Positions 1-12,024 are shown, counted from the first letter of the stretch. The stretch is DNA of 64,000 nt from Shinisaurus crocodilurus (GCA_021292165.1 CM037876.1:118177379-118241378); one strand, 5' to 3'. A program made the numbers and translations. The notes: generated from the sequence alone by a model not told the origin.

Positions 1-867
1 TTCTGTGTGTGGATTTATGGGAACAGGATTTTTTAATCTCCCATCTCGCACACACGGGGATCTGCTGTCACTCACGCGCCATCATTTCTTAAATAAAATA
101 CTTGTTTAAAAATGCACAATTTTTTGGACTAGGAAATATACACAAAATGTAATGGCTGGGAAGTAAATGAAGGGGATACTTGTGCCAATTTAATGGCTGG
201 GAAGTAAATAGAGGGGAAATTTGCATACCTGGAAGAACTGATATGAAAAGGGAGGGGGAGTTAATATCTCCCCTTTTTGGAGTAGCTGCAGACTTGGGGG
301 AGTGTTGAAAATGTGGAGGGCACTGGGAACTTAAACTTCAACACTTAAAATTGAGGGCATTACATTGCCAAGGGGGTGATAATGCCCCCCCACCTTTAGG
401 TGCACCTGCTACTTTCACTGGTTTTTTGCCCTTTTCAGTGGACAGCTAGACACTTGATCCCTGGCAACTGTGCACAATTTAGCCCATATGCAGTCTTGCC
501 TTATCCTCCCTTTGACTGCTGAAACAGACAAGGAATTTTACCAGGCAAGACTACACATATCAGATAGCCATAAGTGTGCACTTGCGCACCTATGAAGGAC
601 TGACCAAAAATGCTTTTTTAAAAATGCACAATTTTCAGTGGCTGAAAAATAATAATAAAAAGACACAACCCCAATTACGCATTTTTGAGGCTCCAAAAAA
701 CCAAGGATAACCTGGCAGCAAATGAAAAGGGGTAGAGATTTGAGTGGGTAGGGGGAGACGAGATGGGTTCTGCCGTGAAGGACACTGGGATACGTGCTGG
801 AGTTGGCTGGAGGACTGAGGGCGAAGGAGGGAGAGAACAAGTCACCGCAAGCCCGATCTTCCGTCGA

Positions 868-950
868 ACATATTGTGGGTTGTTCAGTGAACAACCCACC
901 CACCGTGGCTTATTCGCAGGGTGGCTTAGCATGAGATGCGAACCCACCCG
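868..950. mobile_element. Fragment of TGGGTTC-type palindromic element
   Basis: Contains the inverted pair TGGGTTGTTCA/TGAACAACCCA, then a GGCTTA...GGTGGCTTA portion and GCGAACCCACC. These words recur in the larger elements at 21.5 and 50.8 kb. Boundaries and duplication are not clear. Confidence 0.35.
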
Positions 951-1060
951 ATACGTTATAGTTGGAAGTGAATATGTAGAAGATACAAATATCCTTTTCT
1001 TTCCCTGACTTTCCAATATAGGAAAGACTTGCAATAATGCAATATTGGTGCTATATAGAT

Positions 1061-1225
1061 TCATAGATCATAGAGTTGGAAGGAGCCTACAAGGCTATCG
1101 AGTCCAACCCCCTGCTCAATGCAGGAAACTAGAGGAGGGGTCTCACATCCTAGTAATAACCAGGCTTGACCCTGCTTAGCTTTCCATGCTCAGACAAGCT
1201 GAGCCAGCGTAAGCCACAGGCCTGT
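1061..1225 (-). mobile_element. 5S-rRNA-derived SINE with CR1-type tail
   Basis: On the minus strand the unit starts near the words for GGCTTACGCTGGCTC, runs through a segment resembling the 5S rRNA internal promoter (AGCTAAGCAGGGTCA then CCTGGTTATTAC), and ends in a CR1-like tail (GGGGGTTGGACTCGAT ... CTATGATCTATGA). The same unit occurs at 19630, 32447 and 43208. This copy has small changes in the 5S part. Confidence 0.75.
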
Positions 1226-1626
1226 ATATTTGTACAGTGCTTTATATGGAAGGTATCCTATAACTGTATGCTTAAAAATGTCTTCATCTTTTTGTGCAGC
1301 ATCTATGAGGTATCCAGGCATGTGATCAGCGATCATACATTAATAAATGGTGACCTGAAGTTAATAGTTCTCAGTCGTGTTGTGTTATTCCCCAAATCCC
1401 AAAGCAACTTGAAGGTATCTTCAGAGCAACAGATATATTTTTTTGGCTAGCTTTTTGAGATTGATTTACTGGTTAACTGGGAGACCACTGTAGGGATGCA
1501 GGGTGGACTCATAGGGTGGGGGATGGGCAGGCTTAGAGTCCGGAGAGAGAAAGGTGGGCTCATTTCCCCACTGCCCAGATATTCCTTTTTGACTGGCTTT
1601 CCATACTCTTGGGTGACCTTCTACAA

Positions 1627-1971
1627 CAGCGGTGGGCAACTTTGGGGGCCGATTTGACCCCCTCAGAGGCTGCACTGCTGCCTTACACTGCCACATTTCA
1701 GCAGAAGCAGCGGCAAAACAATCGAGCTTTTCAGCAAATTTCAGTGGCGAACCACAGTGGTAGCCTAAAAAGTCCAAATTTAACTTTAAACCAAGGCACA
1801 CACCTTCTTTTAAAGCTAAATTTGGCTTTTTAGGCCACCGTTGTAGTTTGCCACCAAAATTTGCTGGAAAGCCGCCAACTGTTTTGCTACCTCCATGGCA
1901 AATTCTGGGGTGGTGGCATATGTGCTTAAAGTCAGGGGCACTGCCTGTGGCCTGCGTGTTGCCCACTCCTG
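1627..1971. mobile_element. Non-autonomous hAT-like element
   Basis: Left end CAGCGGTGGGCAACTTTGG and right end GTTGCCCACTCCTG are inverted (CAGSRGTGGGCAAC), a typical hAT terminus. The flanking octamers TTCTACAA and TACCACAA match at 6 of 8. Internally, words around AAATTTAACTTTAAACC and TTTAAAGCTAAATTTGG form a large imperfect palindrome. No coding capacity. Confidence 0.6.
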
Positions 1972-2435
1972 TACCACAAGATAGATGAAGCCTCAACAGC
2001 GAACAGAATTAAATTGTTGCACTGGAAGAAAGTGGGAAGAGAAAGATGGTCATCTATCCTCCTGGCAGATGCAACGCGAGTCTACCTAGTATTGTTGTGC
2101 CTGAAATTCCAACCATTGGATAAACTTATATGAGCACATTCTCCCTCAAACACTGTCTAAATCTTTTCTGGTTAAATGCGTGCTGGACTTCAGCATACCT
2201 GTCTACATCAGAACCATGGTAGCAGAGTTGGAACCTGCTTATTCATTAGAACAGCCCTTAGTATAATTAACAGCCCTTAATATAATGGAAGTGCAGAAAC
2301 AGGTAATTAATATTTAAATGGAACTTTCTTTTTCTAGATTAAGCCTACACAGCTGAAATCCTGAAATTAATATGCAATATATATTTAAATAATATTTCTG
2401 CCTCTACTCAGGATCAAATCTTTCTTTATTTACTG

Positions 2436-2522
2436 TACAATCCTATTAACATGCCTACTCAGAAGTAAGCCCTATTGAGTGCAATGGGACTTACTCCCAG
2501 GCAAATAGGGATAGGATTATAG
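2436..2522. mobile_element. Short TIR MITE (CAATCCTAT family)
   Basis: Ends TACAATCCTATTAAC and GGATAGGATTATAG are inverted. The core contains ACTCAGAAGTAAG and its partner GGGACTTACTCCCAG. Related copies are at 16762-16909 and 44531-44616. The superfamily was not determined. Confidence 0.55.
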
Positions 2523-2550
2523 CCCTAGAAGAGAAAAAAGAAGAAAAGGG

Positions 2551-3673
2551 AATCATAGAATCATAGAAAAGTAGAGTTGGAAGGGGCCTACCAGGCCATC
2601 GAGTCCAACCCCCCGCTCAATGCAGGAATCCAGGTCAAAGCATCCCTGACAGATGGCCGTCCAGCTTCACCTTGAATGTCTCCAGAGTGGGAGAGCTCAC
2701 CACCTCCCTAGGTAATTGGGTCCATTGTCTTATTCCTCTAACAGTCAGGAATTTTTTCCTAATGTTTAGGTGGAATCTGGGTTCCTGTAACTTGAGCCCA
2801 TTATTCTGTGTCCTGCAAACTGGGATGATCGAGAAGAGATCCTGGCCCTCCTCTGTGTGACAACCCTTCAAGTACTGGAAGAGTGCGATCATATCTCCCC
2901 TCACTCTCCTCTTCTGAAGGCTAAACATGCCCAGTTCTTTCAGTCTCTCCTCATAGGGCCTTGTTTCCAGTCCCTTTATCATCCTTGTTGCCCTCCTCTG
3001 AACCCTCTCCAGTTTGTCTACATCCTTCTTAAGGTGTGGTGCCCAGAACTGGACGCAGTACGCAAGATGAGGCCTAACCAGTGCCGAGTAAAGGGGAATT
3101 ATCACTTCCCGCGATTTGGAAGCTATACTTCTATTAATGCAGCCCAAAATAGCATTTGCCTTCTTTGCAGCCACATCGCATTGCTGGCTCATATTCAGTT
3201 TGTGATCTACCACAATTCCAAGATCCTTCTCACTTGTGGTATTGTTGAGCCAAGTGTCCCTCATTCTGTAACTCTGCATTTGGTTTCCTCTCCCTAGGTG
3301 CAGCACTTGGCATTTATCCCTATTCAATTCCATTCTGTTGTTTTCGGCCCAGCGCTCCAGCCTATTGAGGTTGCTTTGAATTTTGTTTCTGTCTTCCAGA
3401 GTATTAGCTATTCCACCCAACTTTGTGTCATCTGCAAATTTGATAAGCATTCCCTGTACCTCCTCATCCAAGTCATTAATAAAAATGTTGAAGAGCACTG
3501 GGCCCAGGACCGAGCCCTGTGGTACCCCGCTCGTTACCTCTCCCCAGTTTGAGAAGGAACCATTGATAAGCACTCTTTGAGTCCGATTCTGTAGCCAATT
3601 GTGGATCCACCTGATAGTTGTTCCATCTCGTCCACTTTTCGCTAGCTTGCTAATCAGGATATCATGAGGCACA
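2551..3673 (-). mobile_element. CR1 LINE, 5'-truncated, 3' end intact
   Basis: The minus strand carries a 345-codon open frame (2635-3672) for the C-terminal part of a CR1 reverse transcriptase. It includes [10 protein letters not shown] and the catalytic KFADD block. It is followed by the CR1 3' end with the octamer-type tail TCTATGATTCTATGA (read on + as TCATAGAATCATAGA at 2553). Homology to the copy at 51.9-53.5 kb stops at about 3673, so it is 5'-truncated, as is usual for CR1. Confidence 0.92.
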
Positions 3674-5003
3674 ACATCTGTGCCTCAGATCTCGGCCTCC
3701 TTGCCAGATAAAATGATCAAGGAAGTGCCAGAAACCTAGCATTTAATGTAGCTTCTTCAGGTGTATGGAATGCTGGCCATTGTGGAAAATGCCACCATTA
3801 CAGGCTGATTCAGTTACTTTCGGCACTGCAGTGAAACACAATACATAGACTACTGTGGTGATGGAAGAATCAATTGAATTCCAGGAGAGTTGATAGTATT
3901 TTATACTAATTCATGTACTAGAGTGACTTGATGTGCTCCATCCTGACTTGATGTGCTCCTGCTGCTTCCTGCATCTTATGAAATATGCTGCTGGACTATG
4001 GAAGGTGCCAGAGTGTTCTTGTGTGTGCTAGACACCTAAGCCCATTTCTCAGGTGAAATCCCATGGATAAGGATTTGTAACTTAATCCTATATAATCCAG
4101 TTAGCAGAGCTGCCCTCTACTGCAATGCTATTGCTTCTTCTGCAAGTAGAAGGGAAAACATTATTTGCTGGGACTTTTTGCCATGCCAGCCCTGGATCGC
4201 TGCAAAGGCATTCAGGGTACCAGCTGGGTATTCACAGAGGAGGCAGGAGAACAGCAAACAAACATTAGGTGAAACTGTGGTTTCTTTGCTCATCTGTGAC
4301 CTGGATCCTGGCATGTTGAACAAACCATGATTAAAAGAACTAGGGCTTAGTGTTACGTTTGAATGCAGTCTATGTGTCCATGCCCAGCATGTGAAGCCTG
4401 GTATTACCCCTTGGGTAGATAATTTGGGAGACAACTGAAACTTCTTGCTAAACATCAGAGGGCGTTGCCATGTTAGCATCAGTCTCTTAGAAATAGTGTT
4501 GGGAAGACAACTACAGTTCTAGACCCATCAGCAAGAACCCCATGCCTGAGTGTGTGAGAAGGGCACAGAGTTGCAGTGGTGAGGTCACTGCAACTGTTAG
4601 CCACAAGCTGTGACAGGATTCAAGGAGCAGTGTGTTCCCTCCTGCCATATGAGCGTGGCATAGACTGGGTGGCCACAGAGCAAGCAGTTTGCTCATTTTA
4701 AAAAATGTGCTTTTCCCTTAGCAGTATTAAGGAACGCTGGTTTGGCAAAGCACCAGTTCATTCTTTTCATGTTTTGTCACAAGCCTCTTGGGGACTATTC
4801 TTAGGGTTTTTTTCTTACGTAACACCACTCCCCATGCCCTTCTTTAGGAATGAAAGGGAAAAGAATTCATATACAGCCGCATCCTACAGAATTAAATGTT
4901 TGCAGGATATTGCAAACTAAGCAACCTATTTTTGGTAAGCTTACCGGTCTTAAGGGTACATTGTCAGCTTCTGGGTGGGAAGTGAGAACATGTGGAGATT
5001 ACT

Positions 5004-5035
<32 letters not shown>

Positions 5036-5190
5036 ATAACCAAGACCTTTCCCCCAAGAATACTCTTCAGTGATTTGGATTTGGATTGATTTCTCTGTTT
5101 GAGCCTCATTCATTAGGCTTGTAGCTTACAAAGTATGCCTCAGTTGGGTTTTTTTTTGCCACTGAGAGTTGCATTAACTATGCTATCTCT
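3674..5190. other. No gene recognised
   Basis: Non-repetitive-looking sequence with only short, unrelated open frames; a (TG)n microsatellite lies at 5009-5035. I see no splice-flanked conserved exon and no recognised element. Confidence 0.4.
5009..5035. repeat. (TG)n microsatellite
   Basis: About 13 uninterrupted TG units. Confidence 0.95.
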
Positions 5191-5194
5191 AGCG

Positions 5195-5315
5195 CAGTGT
5201 TCTCCAACCTTGGGTCCCCAGATGTTTTTGGCCTACAACTCCCAGCGTAGCTGGCTGGGGCATGCTGGGAGTTGTAGGCCAAAAATATCTGGGGACCCAA
5301 GGTTGGAGAACACTG
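5195..5315. mobile_element. Palindromic hAT MITE, subfamily A
   Basis: Long inverted repeat with ends CAGTGTTCTCCAACC / GGTTGGAGAACACTG and arms that read GGCCTACAACTCCCAGC. TCTAGC occurs on both sides (5188 and 5319), but three extra bases separate it from the right end. Same family as at 7565, 21036, 35191 and 50986. Confidence 0.88.
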
Positions 5316-5372
5316 CAGTCTAGCAGCTTCTTTAATTCAAATGTGTATTTGTTATGCAGTGTCTGCCTAACG

Positions 5373-5878
5373 CAAGGGCAGGCAAACTTTTGGGGTGGTG
5401 GGCACATTTGGCAATGTGAAAAACTGTCCCAGGCACCACCACAAAATGGCTGCCATAGGAGGGATGGCAAAGGACAATTAATCTGCCCCAAATACGAGGC
5501 AGAGGTAGAGGTGGAATGTGAGCCCCAACACACTCCTTTGAACCCCCAGTTTTCGCATCTACAGAAGCTATTTTACAACAATCACACGACAATGTTCATG
5601 TATTACCGTATTTTTCCGTGTATAAGACACCCCCATGTATAAGACGCCCCTCCACTGGGCAGTTTCGCAACCACGCGGTTCTCTCCTCTGCTTACTTCCG
5701 TGTATAAGACGTCCCTCAATTTTTAGTCTAACAATTTTAGGAAAAAGTATAGTCTTATACATGGAAAAATACTGTAATTAAAAGAAAAGCGGGAGGACTA
5801 AGGCACCTTGGTGGGCACCAAGAGAGGGGGGTGCCTGGGGTGCATTGGTGCCCACAGGGACCACGTTGCTTCCCCCTG
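5373..5878. mobile_element. Probable degenerate hAT element carrying a nested MITE
   Basis: Starts CAAGGGCAGGCAAACTTTTG and ends ...TTGCTTCCCCCTG, resembling hAT termini. Between them are mutually inverted segments about GTGGGCAC and GGTGCCTGGG. The 169-bp TA-flanked MITE at 5606 interrupts it. The flanking octamers match poorly, so the boundaries are uncertain. Confidence 0.4.
5606..5774. mobile_element. TA-flanked TIR MITE (ATTTTTCC...GTATAAGAC ends)
   Basis: The inverted ends CCGTATTTTTCCGTGTATAAGAC-like and GTCTTATACATGGAAAAATACTG match at nearly all positions over about 22 bases and are flanked on both sides by TA (5604-5605, 5775-5776). This fits a Tc1/mariner-like mode of insertion; the superfamily is inferred only from the dinucleotide. 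Confidence 0.65.
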
Positions 5879-5994
5879 CTCTAGCACAACTGGGAATTGA
5901 TGTAGCTCTCAGAAATTATCCTTAAAATCACAGTGATCAGAATAGAAGGCACATTACCTATACTGTTTTCATTTCATAAGTGAACATGCCTGTG

Positions 5995-6130
5995 CAGGGC
6001 TCTCCAACCTTGAGTCCCCAGATGTTGCTGGACTACAGCTCCCAGAATCCCTTGCCGTTAGCCATGCTGGCTGGGTATGCTGGGAGCTGTAGGCCAGCAA
6101 CATCTGGGGACCCAAGGTTGGAGAGCCCTG
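5995..6130. mobile_element. Palindromic hAT MITE, subfamily B
   Basis: Ends CAGGGCTCTCCAACC / GGTTGGAGAGCCCTG, arms with GCTGGACTACAGCTCCC and a longer centre containing CTTGCCGTTAGCCATGC. The same layout is seen at 6960, 18876 and 54844. Flanking octamers no longer match. Confidence 0.88.
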
Positions 6131-6436
6131 GGTCTTAATGCCAAGGCACAGCCATCCCATTTGCACACTTGAGCAAAGCACGTTAGGCCTTCCCTTATTT
6201 TGGTTTATGGCTCTTTCTCATTCATTGTGTCACTGTACTGTTCTGGAAATGCATGACAGCAAAATCTTGCCAAACATTTTTTAAAGTGAGTTTTGGAAGG
6301 TGATGTACAAGCCTTGACCATTACTACAGCAAGATTTGAAGATCTTATTTATAAATGTCAATATTTCTTTGATCTCAACAAATAAATATAAACATGGATG
6401 ACTGCATATGGAGACAATGAATAATAACATATATAT

Positions 6437-6518
6437 TTTATTATTTATTATTTACATTTATTTATCGCCCATCTGGCCGGCAACCCGCCACCCTGGGCGA
6501 TGTACATAAGATAAAATA
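6437..6518 (-). mobile_element. L2-like LINE 3' tail
   Basis: On the minus strand: ATGTACATCGCCCAGGGTGG ... GATGGGCGATAAATAAATG, a LINE 3' end with (AAAT)n-type tail. Close copies are inside elements at 16779-16850 and 34013-34110. Confidence 0.6.
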
Positions 6519-6636
6519 ATACTGGGGGGCATGATCCAGGCAAAATTAAGCACTTTTAAGCTCCACTGGTTGAAATTGGAGAGCTAAACATTGCAATGAG
6601 TGAGACAAAAATGTTCAACTTCTGCAGGAGCACACC

Positions 6637-6857
6637 CTTAGAATTTATATTGCACATTTCAGGTATTCAAATGCTTCATGTACATTCTTGCAGTTCATTT
6701 TGCAATGGACCAGTTTTATTATCACCATGCTGCACATTGGGGCTAGGGCTGGGGCTGAGAGAAAGTGGGATATAACCTTGCCAGTGTGTGGCTATGGTGT
6801 AATTTGAACCAGTGACTCACAGTTCACATTCTTCGCTAATATGCTACCTCTCTTAGA
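6637..6857 (-). mobile_element. Old MIR-like tRNA SINE
   Basis: On the minus strand a tRNA-like head (TTAGCGAAGAATGTGAACTG, then GGTTCAAATTACACC as B-box region) is followed by a diverged core. It resembles CORE/MIR-type SINEs but is much more decayed than the SINE at 11706. Confidence 0.45.
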
Positions 6858-6959
6858 GAGACAGAGAGCAAAGAACCAAAGACTGTGAACAATGCAAAAT
6901 ATAACAAGGACAACCAGTAGGATTTTTTTTAAAGCTTGCTACTTCTGATTAGATTAGAT

Positions 6960-7095
6960 CAGGCCTCTCCAACCTTGGGTCCCCAGATATTGCTGGACTA
7001 CAGCTCCCAGAATCCCTTGCCATTAGCCATGCTGGCTGGGTATGCTGGGAGCTGTAGGCCAGCAACATCTGGGGACCCAAGGTTGGAGAGCCCTG
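6960..7095. mobile_element. Palindromic hAT MITE, subfamily B, perfect 8-bp TSD
   Basis: CAGGCCTCTCCAACC ... GGTTGGAGAGCCCTG, directly flanked by GATTAGAT at 6952-6959 and 7096-7103 (8 of 8). This fixes the boundaries and supports a hAT superfamily assignment. Confidence 0.93.
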
Positions 7096-7564
7096 GATTA
7101 GATCTTCCCAGTTGTAGGTGGGAAACAGAACTCCAAAGTTGAAAGGATGGTAGACATTAAAGCTGCAGTCATCCCATGGCAACCTGGCTGCAGACGTGGC
7201 TTCTTATGTCACAATCACTCATGGGTAGGACTTTCTGCTGAAAGTGCTCAGTAAGGCTATATAGTTCTACCCAGTCAGTAGTGCTACCCACCTACCAGAT
7301 GGGGTAACTGTGGTGCCGCCCACGCAGTAGTTTCTAGTTCCAGCTTCTCTATTGGCCTTGTCTTCCAACTTGAAGTCACTTCAGAAAGGGATTGGATATA
7401 TCTGGGACTAGGAATACTTTCAGGCAATTGCCTGGTTTGTGTTGATTAACCACACAGAGTCAGTTGGTGGAGCGGTGTGTATATGGCTGTGGTTTAACAT
7501 GCACACATCCCCAAAATTGCCCAAAGGATCCAGTCTTTTAATTGACACTGTGATTCTCCTAGGC

Positions 7565-7674
7565 CAGTGTTCTCCAACCTTGGGTCCCCAGATGTTTTTG
7601 GCCTACAACTCCCAGCCAGCGTGCTGGGAGTTGTAGGCCAAAAACATCTGGGGACCCAGGGTTGGAGAACACTG
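7565..7674. mobile_element. Palindromic hAT MITE, subfamily A, 7/8 TSD
   Basis: A 110-bp near-perfect hairpin flanked by TCCTAGGC (7557-7564) and TCCTAGGT (7675-7682). The two arms differ at only a few positions. Confidence 0.93.
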
Positions 7675-7951
7675 TCCTAGGTGAAAAACCTCGAAAGACT
7701 ATCAGGAATAAAACTCTCAACAGTAATACACAGATCCTCAGCTTCAGTGTTTTCATCAGAAACAAGCACTGTGATTATGGTTGCCTCACACAGTTAGTGG
7801 TTATGCAGCAGTTATTTCATAGGTTGGAAACAATACACTTTAAAAAAAAAACTTCTTTGCTCCAGAGTCCAGAGAAGTCTTATATGAGTTAAAATGCATT
7901 AGCAGAATGCCACAAATTGAGAACGGCATAATAGTTTTGATGAAGCTATGC

Positions 7952-8065
7952 CAGTGTTCTCCAACCTTGGGTCCCCAGATGTTTTTGGCCTACAACTCCC
8001 AGCATGCCCCAGCCAGCGTAATTGTAGGCCAGAAACGTCTGGGGACCCAAGGTTGGAGAACACTA
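7952..8065. mobile_element. Palindromic hAT MITE, subfamily A, right end eroded
   Basis: Starts CAGTGTTCTCCAACC; the right end reads GGTTGGAGAACACTA, so the terminal G is lost. CTATGCC flanks both sides, consistent with a duplication. The second arm has a deletion near the loop. Confidence 0.85.
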
Positions 8066-9860
8066 TGCCATCCTTGGACCAGAGGTTTCTCTTGAAGAAT
8101 CTGAAGCTGTAAAATAAGCATATCAAGTCCTAGGTGTATGCCCTGCTAGTCCCTGTGGTGTAGCTGCCACTTCTCTCAGTCTGACTGGATTGAGCAGTTC
8201 TGTAAATGGAGAGGGGAGTTATTCCCCCCCCCCCCCAGGATCTTGTTTTTGCTCCCAAATATGGTAAATACAAATCTCCTAATGAGCTATCTGATCATCT
8301 TGTGGGGAATCTGCAGTTAGATTTATACCTTATTAAAGTGGGGGGGGGGGCATAGGTAAGCAAAACCATTCAAGAAGGCTCTCCTAGGAACAGAGAACAG
8401 TGAATCTAACCTCCCAGTTTAAGTCTGCATGTTAAATGACCCTGCGGTCTTGAATAGCATAAACATTATGTTACACGTACACACACACACACACACACAC
8501 TCAAAACTGCCTTTTGTGTGTAGGTGAAGTCTTCATATTGTGAGCAATTAAGAGAAAGTGTGTGTTAAAGGTTTTGATTCACCCAAGTAACTTTTAATGC
8601 AAACAATGTCTTACTTTGGTTAATGACTTTTCAGCATAACAAGTTTTTGTTTTTTACCAGTTCTTTACTTAATATCCAGTTAACCCTATTGTGTATCTTG
8701 CTCATCAATACATTGACACTGCAGCTTTGCGTCGCACGTGGCTCCCATTCACCAGGCAATACTCCTAGCAACCTCACAATAGCACTTTGTGCAAGGAACC
8801 AGCTGAACAGAGTGCGATTGCATAACAAGCAATGTCATCATGTGGTTCAGTAAAGCAAGTGAAAGAGCCTCCAGGTGACATGCATTTTCAGGGTTCTTAA
8901 ATGACCACAGCCTCAGTGGAGGGCAGCTGAGTGACTCCCACACAGAGCTTAGATAAGGACACTGGAGGGGGCAGGGCTGGAGAAATTGGCAGGGAAGGAT
9001 AGAGAGCAGAGGGAGGGGGGAAGTGGAGTGACCGGGGGGCAGGGAGAATGGAGCAACTGAAGTGGGGGAGAGAAAGCGGGGTGGTGCCAGAATCAGAAGA
9101 GAGCACAGAGCGTGCATGGAGGAGAGAGAATGGGGTACCTGGAATAGAAAGGGAGCACAAAGAAATAGAGAAGACACACACATGAGTAAAAATCAGATCC
9201 AGCAAAACACATCCTCTTGAATGTGCATATTTTTTGCATGGGACCCCCTACCCAACCACCATCAAATTACAGATCGTATCTGGGTCCATGGACTGAACCA
9301 TAAAAATGTATTGTGATGTCCAGTACAAGTCAGCCAATTCACATGACGTGATACTTTAACATCTGATGAGCTGCAGCGTGTGCTGGCTGCCATTTTGAAT
9401 ATGCCAGCCCCAATCCTGGGGTTGTCATGTCATCTGAACCTGGTCGTTGGGGCTTATGTGAGGGTTAAACAACCCTCGCATGACCCTACAATAAGCTGGG
9501 TTCAGACAACATGACAGCCCGTGAGTGGGGGTTGCATATGCAAATGCCCATGGGCCCTGCGGCTCATTATGGGTTAAATAACTCATGGTGAGTCAAGGCG
9601 TGGTGTGCGAACCAGGTCAGTGGCTGCCTGGTAGTTGTTATCAATTGTCACTGAGAACACTTTCTGGGGAAGAGGCGGGCAGCGTTTTTCTTTCCAGAAA
9701 TGTATGGAGCTTTTGTTCAGTGTTAAATTAGAGGATGCTGTTGTGAAATTGCCTTGTGGTCAGATCATTAGTCCATGTAATAAACAAGTATTTTCTCCTC
9801 AGCCTAACAGTAGCCGTCCTAGGTCGCAGGCAGAAGTCTTTCTCAGTCCACCTGTGATTC
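8066..9860. other. No gene recognised
   Basis: Contains a C13 run (8224), a G11 run (8340), a (CA)n tract (8479-8500) and a purine-rich strand from about 8918 to 9180 (GGGAGGGGGG-type stretches). From about 9395 to 9625 scattered words (GGGTTCAGACAACATGACAG) resemble the TGGGTTC palindromic family. No exon is seen. Confidence 0.4.
8479..8500. repeat. (CA)n microsatellite
   Basis: Eleven AC units. Confidence 0.9.
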
Positions 9861-9867
9861 TTCTCAC

Positions 9868-9950
9868 ATGGGATGGAAACCTTTGAACCTGGAACCTTGT
9901 GTATGCAAAGCATGTGCTCTGCCCCTGAGCTATGGCAATTGTTCTGTTTT
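9868..9950 (-). mobile_element. tRNA-derived SINE head fragment
   Basis: On the minus strand: ATAGCTCAGGGGCAGAGCAC (A-box-like), then AGGTTCCAGGTTCAAAGG (B-box-like). It resembles the SINE head at 39716 rather than the MIR-core type. Confidence 0.55.
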
Positions 9951-10179
9951 GAAATCAAGTTCATAACCCTCCCAATAATGTTGGTCACGTTATTCTAATG
10001 CAATAGTTTTGCATTCCATCTGTAAATAGACACGGCAGCACTGTGACTTTGAATGGGTTGCAGCTGTATTCATCTAGTTTTGTGGTGGCATCAATTACAG
10101 CAGTAGGAGTGTCAGCTATGAAGTGCTGTGCTCCATTTTTGGTGGAAAGGCGGGATATAAAAGAAATAAAACATAAATG

Positions 10180-11021
10180 AGAAACATAAGTAACATAAAT
10201 CCTCTATGAATGCAAAAATTAAATAGTCCACCAAAGTTTACTCTGTTTTAAGTTTATGTGCATTGATGCAACGACTGTTTTTATGTTTTATTTATTCATT
10301 GTCTTATGCAAGAATAGTGTCACTTAAGGTGGCAATTTATTTAAGTCTTGAGTGAGATCTCCTTTCCTCTTATTGAATCCACTAGTTTCAATGTTGAAGG
10401 CTTTAAAAACTGCAAGGTGTCTCGGGCACAGATATTCAGAACAACAGTATAGTTAAAGAGGAATCTTGGGTCTCTTGGAAGCTTCATGAACAAGAGAGGT
10501 GGTCCAGACAAGACAAGGTGCAGTTCATATGACTCTGCCCAGAGAAACTGGGAACTTTGGATACAGATCTCAAGGCTTCTAGAATGCATGGCAAACAATC
10601 TCAAATTCTCACTTATGTTGAATTTGAAATTAATCTCAAATCCCAGACAAAAGCCGTGTGTTAACAAATCATTTTCCTTTAACCAGCAATATATTAACCA
10701 TTACCTGGAAAAACTGATTTCAAAGAGAGCTCTTTTTATAGCTAGTGTGATGTGAATGCTGATAATGCAAGGTAATAGGCATGGACATGTGTGTAAAACC
10801 AGTCATCCGGTCAATTTTATTGTAATGTAACAACCAGCCATTAGTGTGTGCGTGTGGTCCTTCTCCATTGCCCCCATCCAAGCGGTCTACTATACAGCCT
10901 TTTATTCTTCTATACAAAAAATAAAAATCTCTCCATATAATAAACTAGCATGTCAGGGGTTAGGATTCAAACTTAGCCTGTTCCTTGATGTTTTTGTTTT
11001 CTTTGCAGAGTTTTTTCTTTT

Positions 11022-11059
<38 letters not shown>

Positions 11060-11340
11060 AATATTGTTCCATATTAAATCATGTGCTCACCCCCAACCAC
11101 CTCAGTCTAATGTGGTATGGCTCAGGCACATATTTATTACTAATATCAGTGAGGACTAGGCCAAGATCTCACACCAAGATCTCCTGGAATTTTCAGTATT
11201 TCTTGGGCATGTTGGGCATCCAAAAGCCAGATTTTCTACTTCTAGATGTAGAGCTAAAGGATTTTAGTCAATCAAAACATGGAGCTATAAAGGTGAGCCC
11301 CTCTTGCAGCTTTTCCCATCTTCCCTTATGTTGGTGAAGG
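10180..11340. other. No gene recognised
   Basis: AT-rich non-coding sequence with a (GT)n tract at 11026-11056. A short L2-type tail (GGAAAGGCGGGATATAAAAG) precedes it at about 10140-10175. No element boundaries or exons are seen. Confidence 0.4.
11026..11056. repeat. (GT)n microsatellite
   Basis: About 15 GT units on + preceded by a T-rich run. Confidence 0.95.
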
Positions 11341-11346
11341 AAATTA

Positions 11347-12024
11347 AGGGTGGAATCCAATTACGGTAGTTTCGCTCAGCTAATGGAAGGCTTCCACCAA
11401 AGGAGTGGGAAGAGGGGCTTCGGAACCTTCTGAAGCAGATTTGGGGGGATTGTAGAAACTCCCGCTATGTGAATGGAAGTCTGCTGATGTAATGATGGAT
11501 TCAGCCGTTTCAACAGTATCCAATGCTACCCCAGCGCCTCTGCTGTTCGTGTTGCACCAGGAGGAACACTACCGGTGCAAGAGGAAGCTAGCGCTTCTTA
11601 AAGCAGCTCCAGAAATGAGCTGAAACACTCATTTCCAGAACAGGACAGGTCCTTTCTGTGAGCTCTGCCGACCTGTTCCTTTCTGGAAACAAGGGTTTCG
11701 GCTTGTTTATTATTTATTTATTTATTTATTATATTATATTTATACCCCACCTTTTTTCCTGCAAGGAACCCAAGGCGGCTTACATAATCCTGCTCCTCCT
11801 CTCCATTTTATCCTCACAACAACCCTGTGAGGTAGGTTAGGCTGAGAATCAGTGACTGGCCCAAAGTCACCCAGTGAGTTTCATGGCCAAGCGGGGACTA
11901 GAACCTGGATCTCCAGAGTCCCAGTCCAACACTCTCACCACTACGCCACACTGGTTGTTATTGGAAGTGCTAGCTTCCCATTGTGCCAGCAGTGGGTCGA
12001 CTAGTGTGTGGGCAGTATTGAATG
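11347..12024. mobile_element. Probable TIR element split by a SINE
   Basis: Words on the left (GGTGCAAGAGGAAGCTAGCGCTTC, read around 11575) recur inverted on the right (GGAAGTGCTAGCTTCCCATTG at about 11962). Outer words GAATCCAATTACGG and GCAGTATTGAATGC are also roughly inverted. The SINE at 11706-11955 sits between them. The family is unknown and the ends approximate. Confidence 0.4.
11706..11955 (-). mobile_element. tRNA-derived SINE with MIR-like core
   Basis: Minus-strand order: tRNA-like head (GTGGCGTAGTGGTGAGAGTG, then a B-box GGTTCTAGTCC), a core CACTGGGTGACTTTGGGCCA like that of MIR/CORE SINEs, GGGTTGTTGTGAGGATAAAA, and an AAATAAATA tail. The same unit is found at 14987, 17878, 28428, 34653, 39072 and 58058. 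Confidence 0.85.

Noticed and set aside
2635..3672. A host gene encoding a reverse-transcriptase-like protein
   Set aside because: It is the ORF end of a CR1 copy with a CR1 tail; the same applies to 52020-53366.
8749..9205. Minus-strand open frames of 102 and 144 codons
   Set aside because: They are produced by a purine-rich strand (serine/leucine/proline-rich translation), without splice sites or a domain.
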